Program-made: the position numbers and the translations under genes
Part shown: in pieces, positions 32,672 to 46,337 of the stretch
How positions within the stretch are numbered: position 1 is the stretch's first letter
Layout: every line of letters starts with the position of its first letter
Origin: Bacteroides acidifaciens
GTDB lineage: Bacteria; Bacteroidota; Bacteroidia; Bacteroidales; Bacteroidaceae
Assembly (NCBI RefSeq): GCF_024623065.1
Contig: NZ_JANJZR010000028.1
Span: 1 to 51,497, forward strand
Direction: 5' to 3'
DNA length: 51,497 bases
Notes under the pieces: model-generated
What the model was told of the DNA's origin: nothing
What the model saw: the letters and a program-made list of their open reading frames with translations, nothing else
Database searches by the model: none

Positions 32672-34324
32672 TTAATAATTGGGATTTTGTGACATATTCG
32701 GATTGTTGTTCAAGTCCGATACCGGAACCGGGAAAACGTTGTAGTGTGAAGCTACAGGCGCCCCGTTCATTGTTCCCCCTTTCCAGTCCCAAACGTACTT
32801 GTTTGTTGTGAACATATCGAAGCGAACCAGGTCGGAACGACGGCGGCCTTCCATGTAAAACTCGCGTGACCATTCATCAATAAGTTCCTGTTCAGTCACA
32901 GTCTCTACCATTCTTGTGCAGTTGGCGCGCGAACGAAGTTTATTGATATCCGCTGTCGCGTCTTTATCTTGACGGAAGAGAGCTTCGGCACGTGTCAGAT
33001 AGGCTTCTGCCAAGCGGAACAGGGGGATGTCGGTGTCCGGATATTCGGTATGGTTCACGGGTTTGCCGTCCGAGCGGTAGTTCTGCCATTTGACGATGGA
33101 CAATCCATTGGTGAATCCCGTGATGGCATCTGTCTGGAGTTTACGTCTGCCGCCTCCTACACCAGAGTATAGTAAGGCACGGTCGTCACCGGCAGCTTTG
33201 ATGATATCTTCCGTCCGGAGACCGTGTTGGGCATCGAAAGCGTCAATCTGTGCATCCGTATCCAATCCTTCGTTGGGAATTTTTTTATCGTCGGGCAGTA
33301 CGGGCACTTTGGTAAGGTCGGGGAAGAATTTCTGCACCATTGCTGCGCGGGCGAAGATGCAAGACCATCCGTTGGTGGTTCCCATGCGGGGCATGCCGGC
33401 AATGCGGGTGGCGCAGATCAAATAAACGGATCCGCCGTAGTTGCGTGTTTTCACGCCGTCCTGACGGATAGGCAGAATGATTTCCTGCATGGCATTGGGG
33501 TTTTCATCATTGTCTGCCATGAATAGTTCGGCATAATTGTCGCACAGTTCATATCCTGAGTCGATTACTTTGCCAGCATATTCTTCTGCCTTTGCATAAT
33601 CGGTTTGTCCGGTATATACACCCGCGTTCAGGTACAGACGTGCGCGGAGTAACCAGTTGGCTGCCTTGTCCGCACGGCCGAACGGTGCTTGGCGGGGTTC
33701 ATACATATTGCCTTCAATATCGTTCAGTTCGTTTTGAATATAGGCATAGAGTTCGGCGCCTTTCTTTTCGACGGGTAATTCGTTGTTGAAGTGCTCTTTG
33801 AACGGTGCTTTCCCGAACAAATCGAGGAAGTACCAGTAGTGCAAGGCACGCAGGAAACGTATTTCAGCGCGTTGGCGTAAAGTCTCTTCGTCTGTTTTCC
33901 CTTCCGTTTGGTCTAGGAAGAAGTTATATTGTGTGATGTTGTATCCTAAACGGACATATACCCACTCAGTGCGTTGGCTGGAAGAGTTCCAGCTGATGTT
34001 TGTGAACTGCGGAATGTCTTGGTTATCCTGCCACGCCCAGAGACACTCGTCCGTGGGCAGTTCGTTGCAGTTGAAGGTGGTGCGGTAGAAACCGGATTCG
34101 CCCTCGTCCTGCCCGTCAAGGTCGGCAGAACCGGCGATACCCTTTTGTCCGGTCAGTCCTAACATGGCATATCCTTTTACGAATACTCCTTGTTGGTCGA
34201 AACTACCGTCTGCCTGAGGATCGATAGGACTAATATTCAGGTCGTTGATGCATGAAGTTACTCCCAAGGAGAGAGAGGCAATCAATGCAGCAGAAAACAG
34301 TTGCTTTATAGTTTTTATTTTCAT
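32672..34324 (-). CDS. susD: SusD, starch-binding lid lipoprotein of the SusCD importer
   Basis: Lipoprotein of 550 aa that caps the SusC channel and delivers maltooligosaccharides. Lipobox GVTSC with Cys25. The alpha-helical TPR scaffold is evident (RFLRALHYWYFLDLFGKAPF). Starch-contact residues known in B. thetaiotaomicron are in the same places: W98 and N101 (LWAWQDNQD), Y296 (RNYGGSVY) and W320 (TTNGW). The C-terminus has the family RAEALFRQDK and EFYMEGRRRSDLVRF. It starts 21 bp after susC. Confidence 0.98.
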   Translation of the reverse strand: MKIKTIKQLFSAALIASLSLGVTSCINDLNISPIDPQADGSFDQQGVFVKGYAMLGLTGQKGIAGSADLDGQDEGESGFYRTTFNCNELPTDECLWAWQDNQDIPQFTNISWNSSSQRTEWVYVRLGYNITQYNFFLDQTEGKTDEETLRQRAEIRFLRALHYWYFLDLFGKAPFKEHFNNELPVEKKGAELYAYIQNELNDIEGNMYEPRQAPFGRADKAANWLLRARLYLNAGVYTGQTDYAKAEEYAGKVIDSGYELCDNYAELFMADNDENPNAMQEIILPIRQDGVKTRNYGGSVYLICATRIAGMPRMGTTNGWSCIFARAAMVQKFFPDLTKVPVLPDDKKIPNEGLDTDAQIDAFDAQHGLRTEDIIKAAGDDRALLYSGVGGGRRKLQTDAITGFTNGLSIVKWQNYRSDGKPVNHTEYPDTDIPLFRLAEAYLTRAEALFRQDKDATADINKLRSRANCTRMVETVTEQELIDEWSREFYMEGRRRSDLVRFDMFTTNKYVWDWKGGTMNGAPVASHYNVFPVPVSDLNNNPNMSQNPNY

Positions 34325-34345
34325 AATAGTTTGATTTAATGTAAT

Positions 34346-37300
34346 TTAGAATTGAAGGCTTAACCCTAATAAGAAAGTCATGGCTCTCGGGTATGGATTG
34401 GCGTCGATGCCGCTTTTCACTTCGGGGTCAAGACCTTTGTATTTACTGATGATAAACGGATTCTGTACTGTGGCGTATATACGTCCGTTGATTCCTTTAT
34501 AGGCTTGGCTCTTGCATATATTCTGGAAAGAATAACCCAATGTGATATTGTCACAACGGATGAATGAAGCGTTGCGTATAAAGTAGTCGCTCATGTAATA
34601 TTCCCCTTGTCCGGTGAAACCGAGTGCAATGGCTTCGGGAGTAGTATTGCTGTAAGCATTGTTCAAATACAAACCTGAAGTGCTGATATTGGCTTTGTTG
34701 CTCAGGAAGTCATAATACACATAGTTGTTGAGGCTGGCACGCAAAGCAAAACTGAAATCGAAGTTCTTGTACATCATTTTGGAGGTCAATCCCATCAATA
34801 CGTCGGCAGCCGGTTTCTTATAGATATACTTATCCGAGCTGTTGATGATACCGTCACCGTTGCGGTCGACAAACATATTCTCGATAGGCTTGCCGTTTTC
34901 GTCGTATACCTGCTGGTAAACATAGAAAGAACTGGCGGCATATCCTACTTTATGCACTTGCACTTTGTTATTGTTACCTCTGGAAATTTTATCTCCTGTT
35001 TCTACGTAATAGTCGCTATCGTCACCACCTGTCAGTTTGGTGATTTCATTGTGGTTCCATGTCACGTTGTAACTCAGGTCCCAAGTGAAGTCCTTAGTCA
35101 CAATCGGTTTGGCATTGATGGAAAATTCCATACCGTAGTTTTCCAGTGAACCGATATTCTGTGTCATCTGGGCATTGAAGTTAGTTCCTACGGGAATCTT
35201 AACACTGTTCAGCAGGTCGTCCGTTTTACGGAAGTATCCGTCAATGCCGCCTGTGATTCTTCCATTCAGGAATCCGAAGTCCAGTCCGGCATTCCATGTG
35301 GTCGTTTTTTCCCATTTCAGATTTTCATTGAAAGCCTTCGGGCGGGAAGTAGAGTAATACGTATCGCCAAAAGGATACTGGGCATACTCGTTATTGACTA
35401 CATACAGAGGAAGATAAGCAAAATCATCACCTATGTTTTGCTGACCGGTAATACCCCAGCCTAAACGCAATTTCAGATCAGACAGGACATTTACGTCTTT
35501 CAGGAAGTTTTCTTCTTTAATCTTCCATCCCAGTGCCAATGACGGGAATGTACCCCAGCGGTTGTCTTCGGAAAAACGTGACGAACCGTCCCAACGCATG
35601 GTGAATGTGAATAAGTAACGGTTCAACAGCGAGTAGTTCAGACGGCCGAAGTAAGAAACCAATGTATTTCGGGTGGCGTAAGCGGTCTGGCTGCGCAGGC
35701 TTGCATCGTGTGCTTCCTGAGTGTACGGGTCCCAACCCTGTCCTTCGTCAAATCCGTTGCGGTGGAAATGCTGCTCTTCGCCACCGACCATCAGGTCGAA
35801 ATCGTTTGCACCCACTGATTTGAAATACTGTGCGTATATGTTGTAAGAGAGGTTGTATTTATATTGAGTGACAGCCCCGTTCCATCCATAATAATTGTTG
35901 GAGAATGAATAAGGGGATATACGGGTGGTTTGAGTACCTTCCGCATATTCGCCGCCTATGCTTGCATGCACATGAAGGTCGGGCAGGAAATGAAACTTGT
36001 AGTCTACATCCACATTTCCTACAAAATCGTTGCTGTTGCTTTGGTCGTTCTTCAAGTGCAAGGCAGCTACCGGATTCTGGGCGGAGTTCGGGTTGACCGT
36101 ATATTTCCAGTCAGGGTCGCTGAAGTTGCTTGTTGAATTGGTGCTCTGCCAGTATCCGCCTGTGAACTGGTAAGGGTCTTCGTTAGAATAAACCGGACGG
36201 GTAGGGTCGATGGCCAATGCCCCGCCAATAGCGGCGCCGGCGTCTGCATAGCGGTTTTTACCGTTCATGTATTTGGCGTTGATGTTGAACTTCAGATGCT
36301 CATTAAAGAAAGAAGGAGCCAAGTTTATGGAAGCGGTAAAACGCCGGAAGTTGGATGTTTTCACGATACCGTTAGTTCCTGTATATCCTAAAGATATGCG
36401 ATAAGGCAGGTTCTTGAATCCTCCGTTGATAGAGACATGATGGTCGGTGCTGACAGCCGTGCGGAATATTTCGTCCTGCCAGTCTGTGCTGTCGGTTCCT
36501 AAATTTGCCGGTAATTTTTCGCCCCACAATTGATTGGCATAAGCGCGATATTCGTCTCCGTTCAGTACATCATAACGTTTTTGGGTCTTAGAGAAGGATA
36601 CGGAACCGTTATAGCTTACGCTGGGAGCTTGTCCGTTTTTTCCTTTCTTGGTGGTGATGAGGATAACGCCGTTGGATGCGCGCGAACCGTAAATGGCGGT
36701 TGCAGAGGCGTCTTTCAGCACGGTGAGGGTTTCGATATCTGCCGGATTGACCATTGATAGTCCGTTTGCCATCCCTTTGATACCTTCGTTGTCGATGGCA
36801 AGACCATCAATAACAATCAACGGGTCGTTGCTTGCATTCAATGAAGAACCGCCGCGGATACGGATTTGCGCGCCGCCACCCGGTGTACCGTCGTTGGAGA
36901 TTACGCTGACGCCGGCAATTTTACCCGATAACATATCCTGAGCATTGGTGGTGATACCTTTACTCAGTTCATCGGGCTTGATAGCCATTACCGAGCCGGT
37001 CATGTCGTTCTTCTTCACTTGTCCGTAACCGATGACAACTACGTCATTCAGTAGTTGACTGTCGTCCTGCAATGTCACGATGACGGAAGGAGCTGCTTTC
37101 ACTTCCACAGTCTGGTATCCCACGAATGAGATGGAGATAATGGATTCTTTGGGAGCATTCAGCGTAAAATTACCGTCAAAATCGGTTATCATTCCGTTGG
37201 TTGTGCCTTTCACCAGTACGTTGGCGCCGATGACAGGTTCACCCGTTGCGTCTTTCACATGCCCCTTCACGGTGATTTGCTGTGCAAATGCTCCTATAGA

Positions 37301-37357
37301 AAGGAAGAGTCCTACCAAGGTGATGAGCAGGGCTTTTAGTTTTAAGCTCTTTTTCAT
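34346..37357 (-). CDS. susC: SusC, TonB-dependent maltooligosaccharide transporter
   Basis: Outer-membrane beta-barrel of 1003 aa that imports oligosaccharides with SusD. Signal peptide about residues 1-25. A carboxypeptidase-like regulatory domain follows (VKGHVKDATGEPVIGANVLV), then a TonB-box-like segment before the plug (DVVVIGYGQVKKNDMTGSV). The plug domain includes the SusC-family signature LKDASATAIYGSRASNGVI. The 22-strand barrel ends in FLLGLSLQF with terminal Phe, as needed for BAM assembly. The 166-bp gap to susB contains no promoter box that I can identify. Confidence 0.98.
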   Translation of the reverse strand: MKKSLKLKALLITLVGLFLSIGAFAQQITVKGHVKDATGEPVIGANVLVKGTTNGMITDFDGNFTLNAPKESIISISFVGYQTVEVKAAPSVIVTLQDDSQLLNDVVVIGYGQVKKNDMTGSVMAIKPDELSKGITTNAQDMLSGKIAGVSVISNDGTPGGGAQIRIRGGSSLNASNDPLIVIDGLAIDNEGIKGMANGLSMVNPADIETLTVLKDASATAIYGSRASNGVILITTKKGKNGQAPSVSYNGSVSFSKTQKRYDVLNGDEYRAYANQLWGEKLPANLGTDSTDWQDEIFRTAVSTDHHVSINGGFKNLPYRISLGYTGTNGIVKTSNFRRFTASINLAPSFFNEHLKFNINAKYMNGKNRYADAGAAIGGALAIDPTRPVYSNEDPYQFTGGYWQSTNSTSNFSDPDWKYTVNPNSAQNPVAALHLKNDQSNSNDFVGNVDVDYKFHFLPDLHVHASIGGEYAEGTQTTRISPYSFSNNYYGWNGAVTQYKYNLSYNIYAQYFKSVGANDFDLMVGGEEQHFHRNGFDEGQGWDPYTQEAHDASLRSQTAYATRNTLVSYFGRLNYSLLNRYLFTFTMRWDGSSRFSEDNRWGTFPSLALGWKIKEENFLKDVNVLSDLKLRLGWGITGQQNIGDDFAYLPLYVVNNEYAQYPFGDTYYSTSRPKAFNENLKWEKTTTWNAGLDFGFLNGRITGGIDGYFRKTDDLLNSVKIPVGTNFNAQMTQNIGSLENYGMEFSINAKPIVTKDFTWDLSYNVTWNHNEITKLTGGDDSDYYVETGDKISRGNNNKVQVHKVGYAASSFYVYQQVYDENGKPIENMFVDRNGDGIINSSDKYIYKKPAADVLMGLTSKMMYKNFDFSFALRASLNNYVYYDFLSNKANISTSGLYLNNAYSNTTPEAIALGFTGQGEYYMSDYFIRNASFIRCDNITLGYSFQNICKSQAYKGINGRIYATVQNPFIISKYKGLDPEVKSGIDANPYPRAMTFLLGLSLQF

Positions 37358-37523
37358 GTTTTTAATTTAAAGTTGGTTTAATTCAAAAAGTAAATTATCT
37401 CTTAAAAAATACCTATTGAAAACTGTTTTTCTTATCCTTTTTTTATTTATCACTTAACGTCTGTCCGATATAACTTCTTCTGTGATACTATCGAATGGTT
37501 GGTCAGCCCTCAATGACGTTAGC

Positions 37524-39752
<2,229 letters not shown>

Positions 39753-39797
39753 TTAAATGCTAACTTGTGTGTTTATCCCTTTTTGTTTCGGATGTTG

Positions 39798-39864
39798 CAA
39801 ATGTAGCGACCTTGTGTGCTGCGTCTGCCTGTTAGAATAAAAATACAAGTCTATATAAATTCTA
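39798..39864 (-). promoter_or_regulatory. susB promoter with candidate SusR element
   Basis: The minus-strand -7 box TACATTTG is at 39805-39798, 63 bp before susB. No -33 TTTG is present, as expected for an activator-dependent promoter. At 39845-39833, 27 bp further upstream, lies TATTTTTATTCTA, which matches the susA upstream region in 11 of 13 bases at nearly the same spacing. Here TAGAAT (39833-39838) and ATTCTA (39859-39864) also form an inverted repeat. SusR control of this promoter is established in B. thetaiotaomicron; the exact site is inference. Confidence 0.6.
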
Positions 39865-39931
39865 CTGTTCTGATTGATAGATGAATAAGCATTCTGCTGA
39901 TACGAAGAAATATAAGTCGAAGTGAACTTCT

Positions 39932-41800
<1,869 letters not shown>

Positions 41801-41828
41801 TTATGCTTATTCGGTCAAACCGATGTTG

Positions 41829-41877
41829 CAAATGTAGAAAGATAGGAGAGCGCATGAAGGAGAGTAGAATGGAAATA
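41829..41877 (-). promoter_or_regulatory. susA promoter with candidate SusR element
   Basis: The minus-strand -7 box TACATTTG (41836-41829) is 43 bp before susA and shares CTACATTTGCAACATC with the susB promoter. TATTTCCATTCTA at 41877-41865 is the counterpart of the element upstream of susB and lies 28 bp from the -7 box. No -33 TTTG is seen. SusR activation of this promoter is known in B. thetaiotaomicron; the site is my inference. Confidence 0.6.
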
Positions 41878-42000
41878 TAAACATGTTTTTTTATTATGAT
41901 ATTTATAATGAGTGGTTTAACTGTCGATGTATGGTGGAGAAATACAAACGGGAATTAAAAAACTTTTAAGGCAATATTTCGTATTCATTCTGATATTCCC

Positions 42001-42008
42001 TATATTTG
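42001..42008 (+). promoter_or_regulatory. susR promoter -7 box
   Basis: TATATTTG is 22 bp before the susR ATG, with TTTC at 41977-41980 as a near -33 element 20 bp upstream. This complete pair suggests constitutive expression, unlike the susA and susB promoters. Confidence 0.6.
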
Positions 42009-42030
42009 TGACATCTTAAACAACCGACTT

Positions 42031-43626
42031 ATGAAGAATATGGCCTGTATTTTAGCTTTTCTCTTGGTTTATCCTTTTTTATTGTTTGCCGCTCCGGCAG
42101 ATGACAATGCGGCAGCACTTGAAAGGCTGGACGAGGTTATCAAAAAGAAAGAAACCTATCAGAAGCGGAAAGAGAAGGATATTGATGTGCTGAAAAGGCA
42201 ACTGTCCCGGTCGGTTGCGCCTGCCGATAAATACCGGCTGTATGGTGCTTTATACGATGCTTACCTTCATTATCAGGCGGATTCCGCACTTCATTATGTA
42301 AATAAGAGACAAACCGTTTTTCTTCTGCTCGATACTCCGGAGCTGGCAAACGAGATAACCATCAACCGTGCCACGGTGTTCGGAGTGATGGGGATGTATA
42401 TCGAAGCTATGAAAGAACTGGACGGTATTCGAACGGAAAAACTGGACCGAAACACATTGATGTATTATTATCAAACCTACCGTGCTTGCTATGGTTGGCT
42501 GGCGGACTATACCACCAACAGGGAAGAGAAAGAAAAGTACCGGGAGAAGACCGATGCCTACCGCGACTCCATTATCAGTGTCATGCTCTCCGAAAAGAAC
42601 CGTACTATTGTGATGGCGGAGAAATGCATCGTGGCAGGCAAAGCGGATACAGCGTTGGTGATTCTCAATGCTGCATTGAAAGATGCTACGGATGAACGGC
42701 AGAAAGTTTATATTCATTACACGCTCTCCGAAGCCTATGCGGCAAAGGAAGACACGCAGAAAGAGATTTATTACCTGATACTGACAGCTATTGCCGATTT
42801 GGAATCTTCGGTCAGGGAATATGCTTCATTGCAGAAACTGGCACACTTGATGTATGAACTGGGCGATGTGGACCGCGCTTATAAATATCTGAGCTGTTCG
42901 ATGGAAGATGCCGTAGCTTGCAATGCCCGCCTGCGTTTTATTGAGGTGACGGAATTCTTTCCTATTATCGACAAGGCTTATAAACTGAAGGAAGAAAAAG
43001 AACGTACGGTTTCACAGGCAATGCTTATCAGTGTCAGTATGCTCTCTTTCTTTCTCCTGATTGCTGTTTTCTATTTGTATCGCTGGATGAAGAAACTGTC
43101 TGCCATGCGGCGTGATTTAAGCTTGGCGAACAAACAAATGCAGGCAGTAAACAAAGAACTGGAACAGATGGGAAAAATTAAAGAGGTATATATCGCCCGC
43201 TATCTGGACAGGTGCGTCAACTATCTGGATAAGTTGGAAACTTACCGTCGTTCACTGGCGAAGCTGGCTATGGCGTCACGTATCGAGGACTTGTTCAAAG
43301 CCATCAAATCCGAACAGTTCATCCGTGACGAACGGAATGAATTCTATAATGAGTTCGACAAGTCCTTCCTGAAACTGTTTCCGAACTTTATTACCGCCTT
43401 TAATGAACTGCTGGTAGAAGAGGGGCGCATATATCCGAAATCCGACGAACTGCTGACAACGGAACTCCGCATTTTTGCCCTTATTCGCCTGGGAGTGGTA
43501 GACAGTAATAAGATAGCCCATTTCCTGGGCTACTCTTTGGCGACTATCTATAATTATCGTAGCCGGATGCGTAACAAGGCTGCCGGTGATAAGGACAGGT
43601 TTGAGCAAGATGTGATGAATTTGTAA
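42031..43626 (+). CDS. susR: SusR, maltooligosaccharide-responsive activator of the sus genes
   Basis: Inner-membrane regulator of 531 aa. A cleavable-signal-like N-terminus ([19 protein letters not shown]) leads to a periplasmic helical TPR-like sensor (about residues 25-325). A single membrane helix (about 328-348, [21 protein letters not shown]) follows, then a cytoplasmic coiled region and a C-terminal helix-turn-helix ([34 protein letters not shown] region, about 485-520). In B. thetaiotaomicron it senses maltose and longer oligosaccharides and activates susA and susB. It lies divergent to susA. It is distinct from the hybrid two-component and ECF/anti-sigma regulators of most other Bacteroides glycan loci. 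Confidence 0.96.
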   Translation: MKNMACILAFLLVYPFLLFAAPADDNAAALERLDEVIKKKETYQKRKEKDIDVLKRQLSRSVAPADKYRLYGALYDAYLHYQADSALHYVNKRQTVFLLLDTPELANEITINRATVFGVMGMYIEAMKELDGIRTEKLDRNTLMYYYQTYRACYGWLADYTTNREEKEKYREKTDAYRDSIISVMLSEKNRTIVMAEKCIVAGKADTALVILNAALKDATDERQKVYIHYTLSEAYAAKEDTQKEIYYLILTAIADLESSVREYASLQKLAHLMYELGDVDRAYKYLSCSMEDAVACNARLRFIEVTEFFPIIDKAYKLKEEKERTVSQAMLISVSMLSFFLLIAVFYLYRWMKKLSAMRRDLSLANKQMQAVNKELEQMGKIKEVYIARYLDRCVNYLDKLETYRRSLAKLAMASRIEDLFKAIKSEQFIRDERNEFYNEFDKSFLKLFPNFITAFNELLVEEGRIYPKSDELLTTELRIFALIRLGVVDSNKIAHFLGYSLATIYNYRSRMRNKAAGDKDRFEQDVMNL

Positions 43627-43658
43627 TATGGCATCCGGATAATTTCTTCTTTTTTTCC

Positions 43659-43666
43659 TACTTTTG
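43659..43666 (+). promoter_or_regulatory. Alkaline phosphatase promoter -7 box
   Basis: TACTTTTG, 34 bp before the ATG, fits TAnnTTTG. It shows that the phosphatase gene is transcribed separately from susR although only 74 bp separate them. No clear -33 element. Confidence 0.52.
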
Positions 43667-43700
43667 TAGACGACTAATCTAATAATAAACTTACTAAAAA

Positions 43701-45101
43701 ATGAAAAAGTTAATCTACACACTGTTCTTTGTCCTTATCTCCGTTGTGGCAAACGGTCAGGCAAAGTACGTATTCTATTTCATCGGGGATGGGATGGGAG
43801 TGAACCAAGTGAATGGTACGGAGATGTATCAGGCCGAACTTCAAAACGGACGTATTGGTGTCGAGCCTTTATTATTTACTCAATTCCCGGTCGCTACCAT
43901 GGCAACTACTTTCTCTGCGACAAATTCAGTAACCGACTCTGCCGCTGCAGGCACTGCGTTGGCAACGGGACAGAAAACGTATAATCATGCTATTTCTGTA
44001 GGAGAAGATAAGAATGCGATTCAGACAGTAGCCGAAAAAGCGAAGAAAGCCGGCAAGAAAGTAGGTGTCACTACTTCTGTCAGTGTAGACCATGCCACTC
44101 CAGCCGCATTTTACGCACACCAACCGGATCGTGGTATGAATTATGAAATTGCCCTTGACTTGCCGAAGGCTAATTTTGATTTCTATGCAGGCGGTGGTTT
44201 CCTGAAACCGAATACTTCTTTTGACAAGAAGGAGGTTCCGAGTATTTTCCCTATTTTTGAAGAATCAGGATATACAGTGGCGCGTGGTTACAATGACTAT
44301 AAAGCGAAAGCCGGCAAAGCCGACAAAATGATTCTTATCCAGGAAGAAGGAGCAAATCCGTCCTGCCTGCCTTATGCCATTGACCGCAAAGAGGGTGATT
44401 TGACATTGGCACAGATTACCGAAAGCGCTATCGACTTCCTGACGAAAGGTAAGAATAAAGGTTTCTTCCTGATGGTAGAAGGTGGAAAGATAGACTGGGC
44501 TTGCCATGCTAATGACGCCGCTACTGTGTTCAATGAAGTGAAAGATATGGACGATGCCGTTAAGGTGGCTTACGAATTTTATAAGAAGCACCCGAAAGAA
44601 ACTTTAATTGTTGTCACAGCCGACCATGAAACAGGCGGTATCGTACTTGGCACAGGAAAGTATGCGTTGAACCTGAAAGCATTGCAATATCAGAAACATT
44701 CTGCTGACGGACTTTCACAACGTATCAGCGAATTGAGAAAATCAAAAGGCAATAAAGTGACTTGGGAAGACATGAAAACATTCCTTGGTGAGGAAATGGG
44801 CTTCTGGAAACAATTCCCTATTTCGTGGGAACAGGAAAAAAAATTGCGTGATGAGTTTGAAAAGTCATTCGTGAAGAACAAGGTGGTATTTGCTGAAAGC
44901 ATGTACTCAAAGAGCGAACCAATGGCTGCACGTGCCAAAGAGGTGATGGATGAAATATCTATGGTCGGCTGGGTAAGCGGCGGACACTCTGCAGGTTTTG
45001 TTCCGGTATTCGCTATCGGAGCCGGTTCTCACTTGTTTGGTGAAAAGATAGACAATACTGAAATTCCGAAGAGAATTGCCAAAGCGGCAGGATATAAATA
45101 A
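43701..45101 (+). CDS. Exported alkaline phosphatase
   Basis: Periplasmic phosphomonoesterase of 466 aa. Signal peptide MKKLIYTLFFVLISVVANG. The alkaline phosphatase fold is shown by FYFIGDGMG (metal Asp), nucleophile serine in SVTDSAAAGTALATG, GGKIDWACHANDAA (metal Asp/His) and VVTADHETGG (second metal site). The C-terminal GWVSGGHSAGFVPVFAIG contributes the last metal histidine. No Pho-box or phosphate transporter gene is near, so regulation is unknown. Its position after susR looks incidental. Confidence 0.95.
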   Translation: MKKLIYTLFFVLISVVANGQAKYVFYFIGDGMGVNQVNGTEMYQAELQNGRIGVEPLLFTQFPVATMATTFSATNSVTDSAAAGTALATGQKTYNHAISVGEDKNAIQTVAEKAKKAGKKVGVTTSVSVDHATPAAFYAHQPDRGMNYEIALDLPKANFDFYAGGGFLKPNTSFDKKEVPSIFPIFEESGYTVARGYNDYKAKAGKADKMILIQEEGANPSCLPYAIDRKEGDLTLAQITESAIDFLTKGKNKGFFLMVEGGKIDWACHANDAATVFNEVKDMDDAVKVAYEFYKKHPKETLIVVTADHETGGIVLGTGKYALNLKALQYQKHSADGLSQRISELRKSKGNKVTWEDMKTFLGEEMGFWKQFPISWEQEKKLRDEFEKSFVKNKVVFAESMYSKSEPMAARAKEVMDEISMVGWVSGGHSAGFVPVFAIGAGSHLFGEKIDNTEIPKRIAKAAGYK

Positions 45102-45127
45102 GAACAGAACCGTATGTATATAAAAAT

Positions 45128-45159
45128 AGCCGGTAGTCATTGGACTATCGGCTGTTTTT
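45128..45159. terminator. Bidirectional terminator between alkaline phosphatase and efp
   Basis: AGCCGGTAGTC (45128-45138) pairs with GACTATCGGCT (45143-45153) through one G-T pair and an ATTG loop. A run of five T lies after it on the plus strand (45155-45159), and the A-rich flank at 45122-45127 gives a similar T-run on the minus strand. Confidence 0.85.
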
Positions 45160-45174
45160 ATATGTTCTTGTCAA

Positions 45175-45741
45175 TTATGCTTTCACGCGTCCTACGTAAG
45201 AACCGTCGCGAGTATCAATTTCGATTGTTTCGCCTTCGCTGATGAACAACGGAACACGAACAGTTGCGCCTGATTCTACAGTGGCAGGTTTCAGAGTGTT
45301 AGTAGCTGTATCACCTTTCATTCCCGGTTCTGTATAAGTAACTTTCATCTGAACCTTGATTGGCATATCAGCGTAAAGTACGGTTTCGGTAGAAGCATCG
45401 GAAACAACGTCCAATACAGCGCCTTCAAGTAAGAAGTCAACACCGTTGATTAAGTCATGTGCGATTGGGTGTTGGTCAAAAGTTTCCTGGTTCATGAAGA
45501 TATAATCTTCTCCCTCTTTATATAAGAACTGGTAAGGACGACGTTCTACACGTACATCTTCCAGTTTTTCACCGATGTTGAAACGGCGTTCGATAACGTA
45601 TCCGCTTACTACATCTTTCAGTTTAGTACGCATGAAGGTATTACCTTTACCTGGTTTTACATGCAGGAATTCAATACAGAAATAGAGCTTTCCGTCCATA
45701 CGGATACAAGTTCCGTTTTTGATGTCTTGAGCATTAATCAT
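45175..45741 (-). CDS. efp: Elongation factor P
   Basis: Translation factor of 188 aa that relieves ribosome stalling at polyproline stretches. Three beta-barrel domains; the domain I tip loop is HVKPGKGNTFMR, with the lysine that reaches the peptidyl-transferase centre. The C-terminal signature is FISEGETIEIDTRDGSYVGRVKA. No modification enzyme (EpmA, EarP or YmfI) is in the window, so how this lysine is modified, if at all, is open. It is divergent from rpmH and has a well-formed promoter. Confidence 0.98.
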   Translation of the reverse strand: MINAQDIKNGTCIRMDGKLYFCIEFLHVKPGKGNTFMRTKLKDVVSGYVIERRFNIGEKLEDVRVERRPYQFLYKEGEDYIFMNQETFDQHPIAHDLINGVDFLLEGAVLDVVSDASTETVLYADMPIKVQMKVTYTEPGMKGDTATNTLKPATVESGATVRVPLFISEGETIEIDTRDGSYVGRVKA

Positions 45742-45799
45742 ACTGCTATTCTTCTTAATATATTATTGTTATTTAATTGTTTTCGTAGGAATTCGGGTG

Positions 45800-45831
45800 C
45801 AAAAGTAATCTAAATCGGTAAAAAACACAAA
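45800..45831 (-). promoter_or_regulatory. efp promoter
   Basis: On the minus strand TTTG (45831-45828) and TACTTTTG (45807-45800) are 20 bp apart, a complete Bacteroides -33/-7 pair, 58 bp upstream of the efp ATG. Confidence 0.7.
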
Positions 45832-45881
45832 AACTTTTGAGCAAAAATGAGTTATCTCTTGGTTAATTTAAAAAAAGTGCC

Positions 45882-45889
45882 TATTTTTG
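45882..45889 (+). promoter_or_regulatory. rpmH promoter -7 box
   Basis: TATTTTTG followed by CAGC matches TAnnTTTG and is 44 bp before rpmH. It is divergent from the efp promoter. Confidence 0.6.
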
Positions 45890-45933
45890 CAGCCCGATTA
45901 CGTAGAATAATAACATAAAAATAAGATACAGTA

Positions 45934-46095
45934 ATGAAAAGAACATTTCAACCCTCTAACAGAAAGAGAAAGAACAAACACGGTTTCCGTGAGAGAATGG
46001 CATCGGCTAATGGTCGTAGAGTATTAGCTGCCCGCCGTGCAAAAGGCAGAAAGAAACTGACTGTTTCTGATGAGTACAACGGACAAAAGTGGTAA
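45934..46095 (+). CDS. rpmH: 50S ribosomal protein L34
   Basis: A 53-codon gene below the usual size cut-off. It encodes the highly basic L34: [20 protein letters not shown], then [20 protein letters not shown], then [13 protein letters not shown]. The N-terminal KRTFQPS and central [14 protein letters not shown] are invariant family features; the acidic/Trp tail is a Bacteroidetes extension. In many bacteria rpmH lies beside dnaA and rnpA. Here it is next to efp and a terminator follows, so it does not mark the origin. Confidence 0.98.
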   Translation: MKRTFQPSNRKRKNKHGFRERMASANGRRVLAARRAKGRKKLTVSDEYNGQKW

Positions 46096-46110
46096 TCACT
46101 TGCCATCAGG

Positions 46111-46154
46111 GAAACAAAAAAGGCGGAGAGTATATTCTTCGCCTTTTTTGTTTC
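46111..46154 (+). terminator. Rho-independent terminator of rpmH
   Basis: GAAACAAAAAAGGCG (46111-46125) pairs perfectly with CGCCTTTTTTGTTTC (46140-46154) around a 14-base loop, with a T-run in the 3' arm. It starts 15 bp after the stop. Confidence 0.85.
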
Positions 46155-46313
46155 TGTACGTGACCGAAAAAAACGCATAATCATAATAGGGTTGTTGAAA
46201 TCTATAGGAGTGGGGATTATAGTTGCAGCAATTCTGGCGATAATTAGTGCCCCTGCGTCGTGGTTGAGGATATTTTTCATCGCCTACTTTTTAAAAGTTC
46301 AACTATTTTGTAG

Positions 46314-46321
46314 TATCTTTG
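46314..46321 (+). promoter_or_regulatory. Promoter -7 box of the PASTA-rluD-ddl group
   Basis: TATCTTTG followed by GCG is 16 bp before the PASTA gene ATG. The region between the rpmH terminator and this box (46155-46313) has no supported gene, only a hydrophobic open frame without a good start. Confidence 0.6.
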
Positions 46322-46337
46322 GCGCATATTAACAGCA

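Noticed and set aside
45934..46095. rpmH as a marker of the replication origin
   Set aside because: No dnaA, rnpA or clustered DnaA boxes were seen near it, and it is flanked by efp and a terminator.
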